DNA from: Bacteroides sp.
Lineage (GTDB): Bacteria; Bacteroidota; Bacteroidia; Bacteroidales; Muribaculaceae
Direction of reading: 5' to 3'
DNA length: 64,000 nucleotides
Assembly: GCA_014802335.1 (NCBI GenBank)
Contig: JAAVCL010000003.1
Location: forward strand, 41,902-105,901
The notes under the pieces were generated by a model, which was given only the letters and a program-made list of their open reading frames with translations, was not told the DNA's origin and searched no databases. This document shows positions 26,615-34,698 of the stretch, one piece after another. The number at the start of each line of letters is the position of its first letter. The first letter of the stretch is position 1. Both the position numbers and the translations under genes were made by a program.

Positions 26615-28189
26615 TTAATAGGTTTGACCGTAGGAGGCTCGGTCGAGGCTTCGATAGCCTATGGCTTCGGCAATGTGTCGCGTGAGGATGGGGGCATTCA
26701 CCGCCTCCTCGGGGGGCATAAAGGCGGAATAATCAAGGTCGGCAATTGTGCGCGCCACGCGCAAAATGCGGTCGAAGGCTCGTGCCGACATGTTGAGCTT
26801 TGTCATCCGGTCTTTTAATTTTGCCATGCCTGTGGCATCGGGCCATGCGAATTCATGCAGAAGGCGAGAGTTCATCTGCGCGTTACAATGCACTCCGGGG
26901 GTGTCGGCATATCTACGCTGCTGAATTTCACGGGCTTTCATCACCCGTTCTCTGATATCCTTACTGGATTCTGCCGGGGCCGGATTTGCCATGGCATCGA
27001 ACTCTACCGGCTCGATTTCTATCTGCAGATCGATGCGGTCAAGCAGAGGCCCGGAGATACGATTCATGTAGCGCGCCACCTGCCCGGGCATGCAAGTACA
27101 TCGCTTCACGGGATGGCCGTAATAGCCACACGGGCATGGATTCATAGAGGCCACCAGCATAAAACTTGCAGGGTAATCGACCGTGTATTTCGCACGGCTC
27201 ACGGTTATTATGCGGTCTTCGATTGGCTGCCGCAAAACTTCAAGCACCTGGCGCGGGAATTCAGGGAACTCGTCAAGAAAAAGCACACCATTGTGGGCAA
27301 GAGAAATTTCACCGGGCATCGGGGACGCACCTCCTCCCACAAGAGCCACGGGCGACACCGTGTGATGAGGCGTACGGAACGGGCGGCTGGTCATCAGCAT
27401 CGAACCGCGGGTAAGCTTTCCGGCAACCGAGTGAATTTTCGTGGTTTCAAGAGCCTCACCCATTCCCAAAGGAGGGAGAATACCGGGGAGACGCTTGGCC
27501 ATCATTGATTTGCCGGCTCCGGGAGGACCTATCATCAGAATATTATGACCCCCCGCACATGCAACTTCAAATGCCCGTTTCACGTTCTCCTGACCTTTTA
27601 CCTCGGAAAAATCAAGGTCGAAATGAGATGAATTGGCCACAAAAAGTTCCCTTGTATTTATAACGGTGGGTGATAAGGCCGAAGTTCCTTCAAGCACTTC
27701 CTTGGCTTCGGTAAGGTTTCTGACACCAAACACCTCTATGTTATTCACCACAGCCGCCTCGGTGACATTGGCCTCGGGAACAATCAAACGTCTGAAGCCC
27801 ATAGACCGCGCCTTTATAGCAATGGGGAGGATTCCTCTGACCGGCATTACGGAGCCGTCGAGACTCAGTTCGCCGGCAATCATATATTCTCCCAAATTGT
27901 CGCATCTCACCATTTCGCATGCCGACATAAGGCCGAGTGCAATGGGAAGATCGAAAGAAGCTCCCTCTTTCTTCACATCGGCAGGTGCAAGATTAATTGT
28001 GGTACGAAAATGGGGGAAATGAAGACCGCATGATTTCATGGCCGACTGTATGCGTAGATAGCTTTCTTTCACAGCCGTGTCGGCCATACCCACGATATTG
28101 AATTGCGTGCCGTTCTCCACCATAGTCTCTATCGTAACGGGGAAAGCATCAATACCTTGAATTGCAGCGGAATATATTTTGGTTAACAT
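26615..28189 (-). CDS. comM: YifB/ComM-family Mg-chelatase-like AAA+ ATPase
   Basis: 524 residues. An N-terminal ChlI-type domain (INLAPADVKKEGASFDLPIAL) is followed by Walker A GPPGAGKS, Walker B VLFLDEFPEF, and a C-terminal Mg_chelatase_C part with the SARAFDRILRVARTIADL sequence. ComM is a hexameric helicase that promotes branch migration during natural transformation in other bacteria. In Bacteroidota the role is assumed to be recombination-related. The length is typical. It is preceded on the minus strand by a lipoprotein gene 39 bp away. Confidence 0.93.
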   Translation of the reverse strand: MLTKIYSAAIQGIDAFPVTIETMVENGTQFNIVGMADTAVKESYLRIQSAMKSCGLHFPHFRTTINLAPADVKKEGASFDLPIALGLMSACEMVRCDNLGEYMIAGELSLDGSVMPVRGILPIAIKARSMGFRRLIVPEANVTEAAVVNNIEVFGVRNLTEAKEVLEGTSALSPTVINTRELFVANSSHFDLDFSEVKGQENVKRAFEVACAGGHNILMIGPPGAGKSMMAKRLPGILPPLGMGEALETTKIHSVAGKLTRGSMLMTSRPFRTPHHTVSPVALVGGGASPMPGEISLAHNGVLFLDEFPEFPRQVLEVLRQPIEDRIITVSRAKYTVDYPASFMLVASMNPCPCGYYGHPVKRCTCMPGQVARYMNRISGPLLDRIDLQIEIEPVEFDAMANPAPAESSKDIRERVMKAREIQQRRYADTPGVHCNAQMNSRLLHEFAWPDATGMAKLKDRMTKLNMSARAFDRILRVARTIADLDYSAFMPPEEAVNAPILTRHIAEAIGYRSLDRASYGQTY

Positions 28190-28228
28190 AAGTAATATCT
28201 ATCTTAAACATCCGATTCATACGCCCGG

Positions 28229-29281
28229 TTAACGGCAGGCCTCTTTCATCGCCTTCACAGCCTCGGCCATATCCGAGCCTTCGTAGAGGGGCTTTCCGTC
28301 ACGCCCCACCACAACTTCCCATGGCAATCTGCGCGCCCCGACACTTACAGCCACGTTATCCGACAGGCCAAGAGGAGTCCACACCGACACAGCACCATTC
28401 AATGAATCGCGCCGACACGTTGACAAGGCATTGAGGGAATCGGCATCAACTATCATATTGACTATTACTCGCCTGGAGGAATCGTTTAATTCACGCGAAA
28501 GTTGGCGGAGCGGGCGGATGCTTTCAGCACGCGAGCCGTCAGAGGGCTTTGAAAAAACAAACATCACCGGGGTGTTCCGGAATTTTACAGTGTCGCAGCC
28601 AGTGAAAATCGATCTTAACACCACCTTATCCGGAAATGCAGAATCCGACTGCATATCTATCAAATCAGCTCGTGATATCAACGAGAGCCATTTTTGGTCG
28701 GCGCCGTCTCCTTTCAACGATTTCAAAAGCTTTTCAAAACCTTTCGGATCTTCGCGACGGTTATAGTAAAGGCCGAGCAATAGCGCCGAAAGCGGATCTT
28801 CAGGCACCTCCTTTATTGTTTTGGCCACGGCATCATTTATGGCTCGCCCGGCAGCAGATGAATCCGAGTCATAATTCATCAGCAGTGTCTTATTGTCAAG
28901 CCGCCAGCGAGTAAGTTTTTCGGTGAGCTTGTTTCCTTCAATTTCCCAATCCAAAGGATTGCCGGAAGCGCCTGTAACCTTGATTTTGTCTCCCCGTTCC
29001 ACGTATGCCACCACCGGGCATGCAGAATGTGATAAAGTGAAGTAGAGCAGCGTGGGCCGATTGGTCACACCGATCATGCTTCCTTTACCTTTTGCAACGG
29101 AAATCATGCTTTCCACAAGCCATCCTTTGGCGGGATCTGAAGCATAATAGACTGAGGAATAGACCTCGTTAACATCTTCAGCAAGCTTGATATCGACACT
29201 GAACTCGTTTTTGGTGCACGCAGCGAGCAAAAAAACAATCAAAAGAGAAAACCATGCAGCTTTTAGATTCGGTAAAAACAT
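28229..29281 (-). CDS. TlpA/DUF4369-like lipoprotein lacking the CxxC pair
   Basis: 350 residues from the ATG at 29281, which directly precedes a lipoprotein signal (FSLLIVFLLAAC, Cys as lipidation site); the track's TTG start overlaps the upstream stop. The N-terminal half has the DUF4369-like pattern common before thioredoxin domains. The C-terminal half keeps the thioredoxin strand order (NTPVMFVFSKPSDGS..., RRLPWEVVVGRDGKPLY with the cis-Pro region). The usual WxxCxxC is replaced by SKPSDGS, so it cannot be a normal disulfide exchanger. It is likely a binding or structural protein of the envelope. It is co-directional with manC, which ends 29 bp upstream. Confidence 0.7.
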   Translation of the reverse strand: MFLPNLKAAWFSLLIVFLLAACTKNEFSVDIKLAEDVNEVYSSVYYASDPAKGWLVESMISVAKGKGSMIGVTNRPTLLYFTLSHSACPVVAYVERGDKIKVTGASGNPLDWEIEGNKLTEKLTRWRLDNKTLLMNYDSDSSAAGRAINDAVAKTIKEVPEDPLSALLLGLYYNRREDPKGFEKLLKSLKGDGADQKWLSLISRADLIDMQSDSAFPDKVVLRSIFTGCDTVKFRNTPVMFVFSKPSDGSRAESIRPLRQLSRELNDSSRRVIVNMIVDADSLNALSTCRRDSLNGAVSVWTPLGLSDNVAVSVGARRLPWEVVVGRDGKPLYEGSDMAEAVKAMKEACR

Positions 29282-29310
29282 AGTAGAAAGATGTTTCAGA
29301 GAGTCTAAAA

Positions 29311-30420
29311 TCAAACATATTCCTCGCCGAAACGGGCGGTAACGTCGTTCACAACCTGTCGGATTTTCTGCTCATCGGCAAGCGGATAGATCAGAAGCGC
29401 GTTTCCACGATCGGCCACGATATAATCTTTGAGACCTGCAGCCACGATAATCTTGTCAGCATCGGCAGCAAAAAGAGTTCCTTCACAATCGGAAGCGAGA
29501 ACTTTGCAATTTTGTGTCACGTTTCGGTCTGAGTTCTTCGGAGAAGATTCATAGAGTGCATTCCAGGTTCCCAGATCGCTCCAACCCAAGTCGGCGGTTT
29601 CCACATATACATTATCCGCTTTCTCCATAATGGCATAATCTATGGATATGGAGGGTGCATTAGGAAACGCTTTGTCGATAAAATTCATTTCCTCGGGAGT
29701 GGGATAATCCTTCTCGCCGGCATCAAAGACCGTGGCCGTTTCAGGGTCATACTTTGCGAATGCTTTCAAAATCGAATCAGCACGCCACATAAACATTCCC
29801 GAATTCCAGAAAAACTCACCGGTACTGAGAAAAACCTTAGCCATCTCGACATTCGGTTTTTCAGTAAAGCTCTTGACTTTCAATATGTTCTCAACGTCGG
29901 TTGGCTTTCCTCGCTGAATATAGCCATAGCCTGTATGCGGGGAGTTGGGTTTCAGACCGATTGTGAGCAATCTGTCGCCCCCTTCCACAAACTCCAGGCC
30001 GCGCGCAATGACCTGATGAAACTCACTTTCACGCAGAATCAGGTGATCGGAGGGAAGTGTTACAATTGAGGCCAGGGGGTCGATGGCATAAATATGATGG
30101 GCAGCCCAGCACACACACGGAGCCGTGTTGCGGCGCACCGGCTCGAGAAGAATATTTTCGGGAGGCACATCCGGCAACTGTTCGCGGATTATGTCGTAAT
30201 AAGCACGGTTGGTGACAAGAAGAATTCTTGACGGATCGGTAAGAGGGAGAATCCGGTCGTAGGTGAGCTGCAGCAAACTTCTGCCCGTGCCGAAAAAGTC
30301 GAGAAATTGTTTGGGTTTATCAGTGCGGCTGAAAGGCCAGAAACGAGTTCCCACACCCCCGCACATAATCACACAATAACGATGCTCTTTATTATGATTC
30401 ATAAATTCTTCCTGTTTCAT
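29311..30420 (-). CDS. manC: mannose-1-phosphate guanylyltransferase
   Basis: 369 residues. Makes GDP-mannose from mannose-1-phosphate and GTP for surface glycans. The nucleotidyltransferase signature is MCGGVGTRFWPFSRTDKPKQ near the start, followed by PSDHLI and FTEKP. There is no C-terminal phosphomannose isomerase domain, so it is the short single-function form. A second Met at residue 7 could be the start. GDP-mannose feeds capsule and glycoprotein synthesis. The only sugar gene close by is the glycosyltransferase at 33.2 kb. Confidence 0.93.
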   Translation of the reverse strand: MKQEEFMNHNKEHRYCVIMCGGVGTRFWPFSRTDKPKQFLDFFGTGRSLLQLTYDRILPLTDPSRILLVTNRAYYDIIREQLPDVPPENILLEPVRRNTAPCVCWAAHHIYAIDPLASIVTLPSDHLILRESEFHQVIARGLEFVEGGDRLLTIGLKPNSPHTGYGYIQRGKPTDVENILKVKSFTEKPNVEMAKVFLSTGEFFWNSGMFMWRADSILKAFAKYDPETATVFDAGEKDYPTPEEMNFIDKAFPNAPSISIDYAIMEKADNVYVETADLGWSDLGTWNALYESSPKNSDRNVTQNCKVLASDCEGTLFAADADKIIVAAGLKDYIVADRGNALLIYPLADEQKIRQVVNDVTARFGEEYV

Positions 30421-30423
30421 AGA

Positions 30424-30608
30424 TAAGTAGCTCTTAGAAATTAGTTTATATTGAAGTAACTCTTAGTGGCTATGCTTCTTTTCGGTCTTTTTTGATGGCT
30501 TTAAAATTGTTCATCAGCCGTTTAGCCCCCTAAACTCCTTCTTCTCAATTCCAAATCCATTCCAAAATCCCCGAAAATAAGTCATCGCTAATTTCTAAGA
30601 GCTACTTA
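30424..30608. repeat. 185-bp MITE-like element with 21-bp terminal inverted repeats
   Basis: A perfect 21-bp inverted repeat (taagtagctcttagaaatta+g at 30424-30444, complement at 30588-30608) encloses non-coding DNA. Parts of the interior recur at 48143-48216 (aaattagtttata...cttcttttc.gtcttt) and, inverted, at 63415-63469 (tgatgaacaattt.aaag.catc). The single flanking bases are not informative about a target duplication. Confidence 0.75.
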
Positions 30609-30672
30609 GCAAATTGTCAGGTTAGCAATAATCAATGTCCCCAATATGCGGCAAACTTCGACAGGCGCGTTA

Positions 30673-32469
30673 TCAGGCCATTCCGGCAGGGAGAGTCTTG
30701 AACTGATGTTTTACACCCTCAACAACGTTGAGCATGTAGTCGCCCAGTTTTTCGGCTTCTCCGATAAGGTCCATAAAGAATATACCTTCCTGATAGTCAT
30801 ATTCTTTATTATTGATATTAAATATGTTGCCGTCGCGAAGTTTGTTTCGGAGATTGTTGATTTCGCGCTCTTTATTATAAGCGGCCACAATGCGTGAATT
30901 TTCGGGAGTCTCGAGTTCTTCAAGAAGCCCGAGCACATTTTTCATGGCTTGACTCACGAGGTCGTACATCTGGTCGACTTCTTTAATCACCTTTTCGTTA
31001 AATTCGACATGAATCTGACCTTTGCGTGTCAGAGTCTTGGCCACGTTGAAACATCCGTCGGCTATTGATTCAATTTCACTGACAATCCGCAACATTCCGG
31101 CCACGCGCATCTTGCCTTCGGGGCTGAGGCGTCCTTCGGCAACGCGATTAAGGAACGTGCCGATTTCCATTTCCATTCTGTCGGAAATCTCCTCATATTT
31201 TTCAACACGGTTGAATGTTTCCTGAAACTCCTCATCATCAGGATTGAGGTGAATCATCTTCTTCGACATGTCGAGCATGCGTTCCACGCGCTGGCCGTAG
31301 ACAAGGATTTCTTTCTGAGCCTGAGTGATGTTGAGCTCGGAAGCCGACATAAGACCACGGCCGATATATTTGAGTTCGAACATCTCCTCATCATCCTTGT
31401 GACGGTTCGGGATAATCCAGCATACGATCTTTACATACACCTTGGTGAACCAGATCATCACCAGCAGGTTTATGGCGTTGAACACCGTGGGATACATGGC
31501 GAGACCGAAGGCAATGCAGCTTTGTGCAAGAGCAGTCATGGCACCGCGCGGATCAATCAGATTCGTTCCTCGCATCCCGGCTTCCTGGGCTGCACTGATA
31601 TCCAGCGGATTCAGACCGTTGCATGCTTGGGTTATGTCGGCAACGAGTTCGGTGAAGGGATGAAAGCAACAAAGCACCACCAACGACCCCAGACAGTTAA
31701 AGAGCACATGGCCCATTGCCGTTCGCTTGGCGGCGATATTTCCACTCAGAGAGGCAAGAACCGGGGTTATGGTGGTTCCTATATTTCCGCCTAAGATTAT
31801 CGCACATCCGAGTTCGAACGATATCCAGCCTTGCGAACACATGATTAGCGTAATCGCAAACGTGGCAGCCGAACTTTGAGCTACCATCGTAAACACGATA
31901 CCCAACGCAAAGAAAATCAGCACGGACCCATAACCAAGGGTGGTATAATCTGTTACGAAACGCAACATTTCGGGGTTTTCCTGAAGGTTGGGCACATACT
32001 TGCTGATAAGGTCGAGACCCATGAACAGGAAGCAGAAACCAACAAGGAATTCACCTAAAGACTTATAGGTGCTTTTCTTCATGAACATCATCGGCACACC
32101 GACGGCCAGAAGCAGAATACTGTAATCTGATATATTGACTTCAAAGGAAAAGGCTGAGATAATCCAGGTGGTTGCCGTGGTGCCGACGTTCGCACCGAAT
32201 ATAACCGCCATTGCCTGCGCAAGACTCATGAGCCCGGCGTTGACGAAGCTGACCACCATTACCGTCGAGGCACTTGAACTCTGAATGAGGGCGGTTATAA
32301 GTATGCCGGTAAGCACTCCCGTAACTCGGTTACGTGTCATTATGCCCAATATGTTGCGAAGCCGGTCGCCCGCAACTTTCTGAAGGCCTTCACTCATCAC
32401 TTTCATGCCATAGAGGAACAGACACACTGCCCCCAGAAGGCTGATAAAATCAATAACCGAATAGTTCAT
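30673..32469 (-). CDS. Na/Pi cotransporter family protein with PhoU-like tail
   Basis: 598 residues. The N-terminal half holds about eight hydrophobic helices with the duplicated signature of PNaS transporters (ALIQSSSASTVMVV and MVAQSSAATFAITL, the QSS motifs that bind sodium and phosphate). The C-terminal 230 residues are helical and PhoU-like. These proteins import phosphate with Na+. The PhoU-like tail probably controls activity. The gene is divergent from folA across a symmetrical promoter region. Confidence 0.92.
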   Translation of the reverse strand: MNYSVIDFISLLGAVCLFLYGMKVMSEGLQKVAGDRLRNILGIMTRNRVTGVLTGILITALIQSSSASTVMVVSFVNAGLMSLAQAMAVIFGANVGTTATTWIISAFSFEVNISDYSILLLAVGVPMMFMKKSTYKSLGEFLVGFCFLFMGLDLISKYVPNLQENPEMLRFVTDYTTLGYGSVLIFFALGIVFTMVAQSSAATFAITLIMCSQGWISFELGCAIILGGNIGTTITPVLASLSGNIAAKRTAMGHVLFNCLGSLVVLCCFHPFTELVADITQACNGLNPLDISAAQEAGMRGTNLIDPRGAMTALAQSCIAFGLAMYPTVFNAINLLVMIWFTKVYVKIVCWIIPNRHKDDEEMFELKYIGRGLMSASELNITQAQKEILVYGQRVERMLDMSKKMIHLNPDDEEFQETFNRVEKYEEISDRMEMEIGTFLNRVAEGRLSPEGKMRVAGMLRIVSEIESIADGCFNVAKTLTRKGQIHVEFNEKVIKEVDQMYDLVSQAMKNVLGLLEELETPENSRIVAAYNKEREINNLRNKLRDGNIFNINNKEYDYQEGIFFMDLIGEAEKLGDYMLNVVEGVKHQFKTLPAGMA

Positions 32470-32535
32470 TACTTATGAAATAAAGGAAGTGTGGCGGCCT
32501 TGAATACCGACTCACCTCGGTTTGTTACTTATTTT

Positions 32536-32571
32536 TTGCAAAGATAGCAATATTTTTGTTTATCTTTGCAA
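32536..32571. promoter_or_regulatory. palindromic divergent promoter for Na/Pi transporter and folA
   Basis: An 11-bp perfect inverted repeat, ttgcaaagata (32536-32546) and tatctttgcaa (32561-32571), puts a TATCTTTG -7 box on each strand. Each arm's outer TTG stands 22 nt before the opposite strand's -7 box and can act as its -33, so the two promoters share DNA. Confidence 0.7.
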
Positions 32572-32611
32572 CGGTATCTAAAAATTAAACAACCGAATAT
32601 CGGAAACAGAT

Positions 32612-33226
32612 TTGTTAAAAATGTTGTCTATGGAGACAAGTATTGTTTTTCCTTTCTCAAAAGATAAAAAGGATATTCACAACATGGCGTCTACCCATCC
32701 GTTCAGCACTTTCAATTCTTCGGTGTCGCGTCAACGCGAGATATGGGCGGTTGTCGCGATGGGGCGTAACGGAGAAATCGGTTTCAACGGCGACATGCCG
32801 TGGCATCTGCCGGAGGATCTGAAGCATTTCAAGCAGCTGACTTTAGGCCATCCGGTAATCATGGGGAGGAAAACATGGCTTTCGATTCCCGGGCGACCAT
32901 TGCCGGGACGCCGCAATATAGTGCTTACGCGCATCGGTCTGGAGGCCGACGGGGCGGAATGTGTGGGGTCGCTCAACGAAGCTATCGCTCTTTGCCCCCC
33001 TCCGGAAATTCCTGTAATTATAGGAGGTGGCTCTGTATATGCCGAGGCTCTTGAGTTGATTACACGCCTTTACGTGACAAGAATAGACCGCGACTTTCCG
33101 CAGGCCGACACTTACTTCCCCATCATTAAGGATAACGATTGGACCATGACCGATTGCTCGGAACCTATGATTTCGCGGACAGGACTCACCTATCGTTTTG
33201 AGACGTATGAAAGTAACAATCATTAA
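32612..33226 (+). CDS. folA: dihydrofolate reductase
   Basis: Reduces dihydrofolate with NADPH for one-carbon metabolism. The DHFR core begins at about residue 43: IWAVVAMGRNGEIGFNGDMPWHLPEDLKHFK (substrate loop and acidic residue), then HPVIMGRKTW and IIGGGSVY for NADPH. The 204-residue ORF has an unusual N-terminal extension of about 40 residues. An internal ATG at 32684 would still leave 17 extra. The predicted transcription start near 32575 allows the long form. The end overlaps the glycosyltransferase start by 20 nt. thyA is not in the window. Confidence 0.95.
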   Translation: MLKMLSMETSIVFPFSKDKKDIHNMASTHPFSTFNSSVSRQREIWAVVAMGRNGEIGFNGDMPWHLPEDLKHFKQLTLGHPVIMGRKTWLSIPGRPLPGRRNIVLTRIGLEADGAECVGSLNEAIALCPPPEIPVIIGGGSVYAEALELITRLYVTRIDRDFPQADTYFPIIKDNDWTMTDCSEPMISRTGLTYRFETYESNNH

Positions 33227-34475
33227 TAAGTCGGATTCCACGGGAGGAGCAGCCATTGTGTCCCGCCGGCTCACCGAGGCGCTCCGCACAGCCGGAATCG
33301 AGGCCTCGATGCTCGTGGCCGAGAAGCTTTCAGATTTCCCATGGGTGACGCAAGCCGCTTCGCCGAAACGGGAAAAAATTCCCTTTTTAGCCGAAAGATT
33401 GAAAATATTTATCCATAACGGCTTTAATCGAAGTGATCTTTTTAAAGTGGATACAGCTTCCGACGGGCTGCCGCTGTGGAATCATCCCCTGGTGAAAGAG
33501 GCTGACGTCATCTGCCTGAATTGGGTGAATCAGGGTTTCCTGTCGTTGAAAGGAGTGGAACGGATACTGCAGATGGGCAAACCCGTTGTCTGGACCATGC
33601 ACGACATGTGGAACATGACCGGAATCTGTCATCATGCGGGTCATTGTCTGAACTGGGAAAAAGAATGTGGCAACTGCCGTTTTCTGGGTTCCAAGTCATC
33701 TCCCCGCGATATTTCTCATAAAGTCTGGCTGCGAAAACATGCCATTTGCGAGAAAGCCACTTCCTCATCTTCCATAAAATTGCATTTCGTGGCCGTATCG
33801 AACTGGCTTGCTCAATTGGCACGCCGGTCAAGTTTGCTCTCTTCGGCTTCCCTATCTGTCATACCCAACGCCTTCCCTTTACCCCCGGCCCCCTCCGGCC
33901 ACGCCACACACGATAAATTCAGAATCGTAATGGGCGCTGCCCGTCTTGACGACCCAATCAAAGGCCTTCCCATTCTTGTAAAAGCCACTCAGCTCCTCAA
34001 GCAACTTCACACCGATGAAGCCCGACGAATGGAGCTTATCACATTCGGAGCAGTCAGAAATCAGGAGGCGCTCGACGGAATCGGAATCGCTCACCGGCAT
34101 TTAGGAATGTTACACGGCGAATCAAATATCCGCCGCGTGTATCTGGACTCTGACGCCGTGGTGTCGGCTTCTCTGTATGAAACTTTGCCCGGAACTTTAG
34201 TCGAAGGTCTGGCTTACGGTTGCATCCCGGTTTCTTTCAACCGTGGCGGCCAGTCGGATATAGTGACGCACCTCGACACGGGGTACATAGCCGAGTTTGA
34301 CCCTGACATAACTACCGCCGCCTCAAACCTTTGCAACGGTATCTTATGGGCCTTCAACCATGTAAATGAGGATATGAGAATCAGAATGTATAATTCAGCT
34401 CTTAAAAAATTTGACTCTCAGGTTATAGCCGGAGAATATATCAAACTGTTCTCACGCCTCTTGGAACAGGGCTGA
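33207..34475 (+). CDS. glycosyltransferase, GT4-like
   Basis: 422 residues from the ATG at 33207 (the track began at an upstream TTG). Two Rossmann-like halves of the GT-B fold: the N-terminal part MKVTIINKSDSTGGAAIVSRRL and PVVWTMHDMWNMTGICHHAG with a Cys/His-rich stretch (GHCLNWEKECGNC), and the C-terminal part MGAARLDDPIKGLPILVKA...SASLYETLPGTLVEGLAYG, where E-x7-E fits the GT4 nucleotide-sugar site. It probably adds a sugar to a surface polysaccharide. The Cys-rich segment is typical of a Bacteroidota subgroup. It is translationally linked to folA (overlap), with no other glycan genes next to it. Confidence 0.85.
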   Translation: MKVTIINKSDSTGGAAIVSRRLTEALRTAGIEASMLVAEKLSDFPWVTQAASPKREKIPFLAERLKIFIHNGFNRSDLFKVDTASDGLPLWNHPLVKEADVICLNWVNQGFLSLKGVERILQMGKPVVWTMHDMWNMTGICHHAGHCLNWEKECGNCRFLGSKSSPRDISHKVWLRKHAICEKATSSSSIKLHFVAVSNWLAQLARRSSLLSSASLSVIPNAFPLPPAPSGHATHDKFRIVMGAARLDDPIKGLPILVKATQLLKQLHTDEARRMELITFGAVRNQEALDGIGIAHRHLGMLHGESNIRRVYLDSDAVVSASLYETLPGTLVEGLAYGCIPVSFNRGGQSDIVTHLDTGYIAEFDPDITTAASNLCNGILWAFNHVNEDMRIRMYNSALKKFDSQVIAGEYIKLFSRLLEQG

Positions 34476-34698
34476 GAGTGGGGACTGTAAGAAACAAATA
34501 CCCTTGCATTATTTGATTTGGTTTCCACAATTTTAAGCTTATAATTCCGTTATGAATTTGTTTAAACTTCATTTTAAGGAACTGTTCAGAATATATCACG
34601 GAAGTATGGGCTATCTTGCGGGGCGAGTATAAAAAGGACGTATGTCCGAACATAGTCATCGCCTGTTGTTTAGCCAACTCCAGCCTAACAATCAATCA

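Noticed and set aside
26450-26818. 122-residue ORF over the RAYT-comM gap
   Set aside because: It is built from the tandem and GC-rich repeats and runs antisense into comM.
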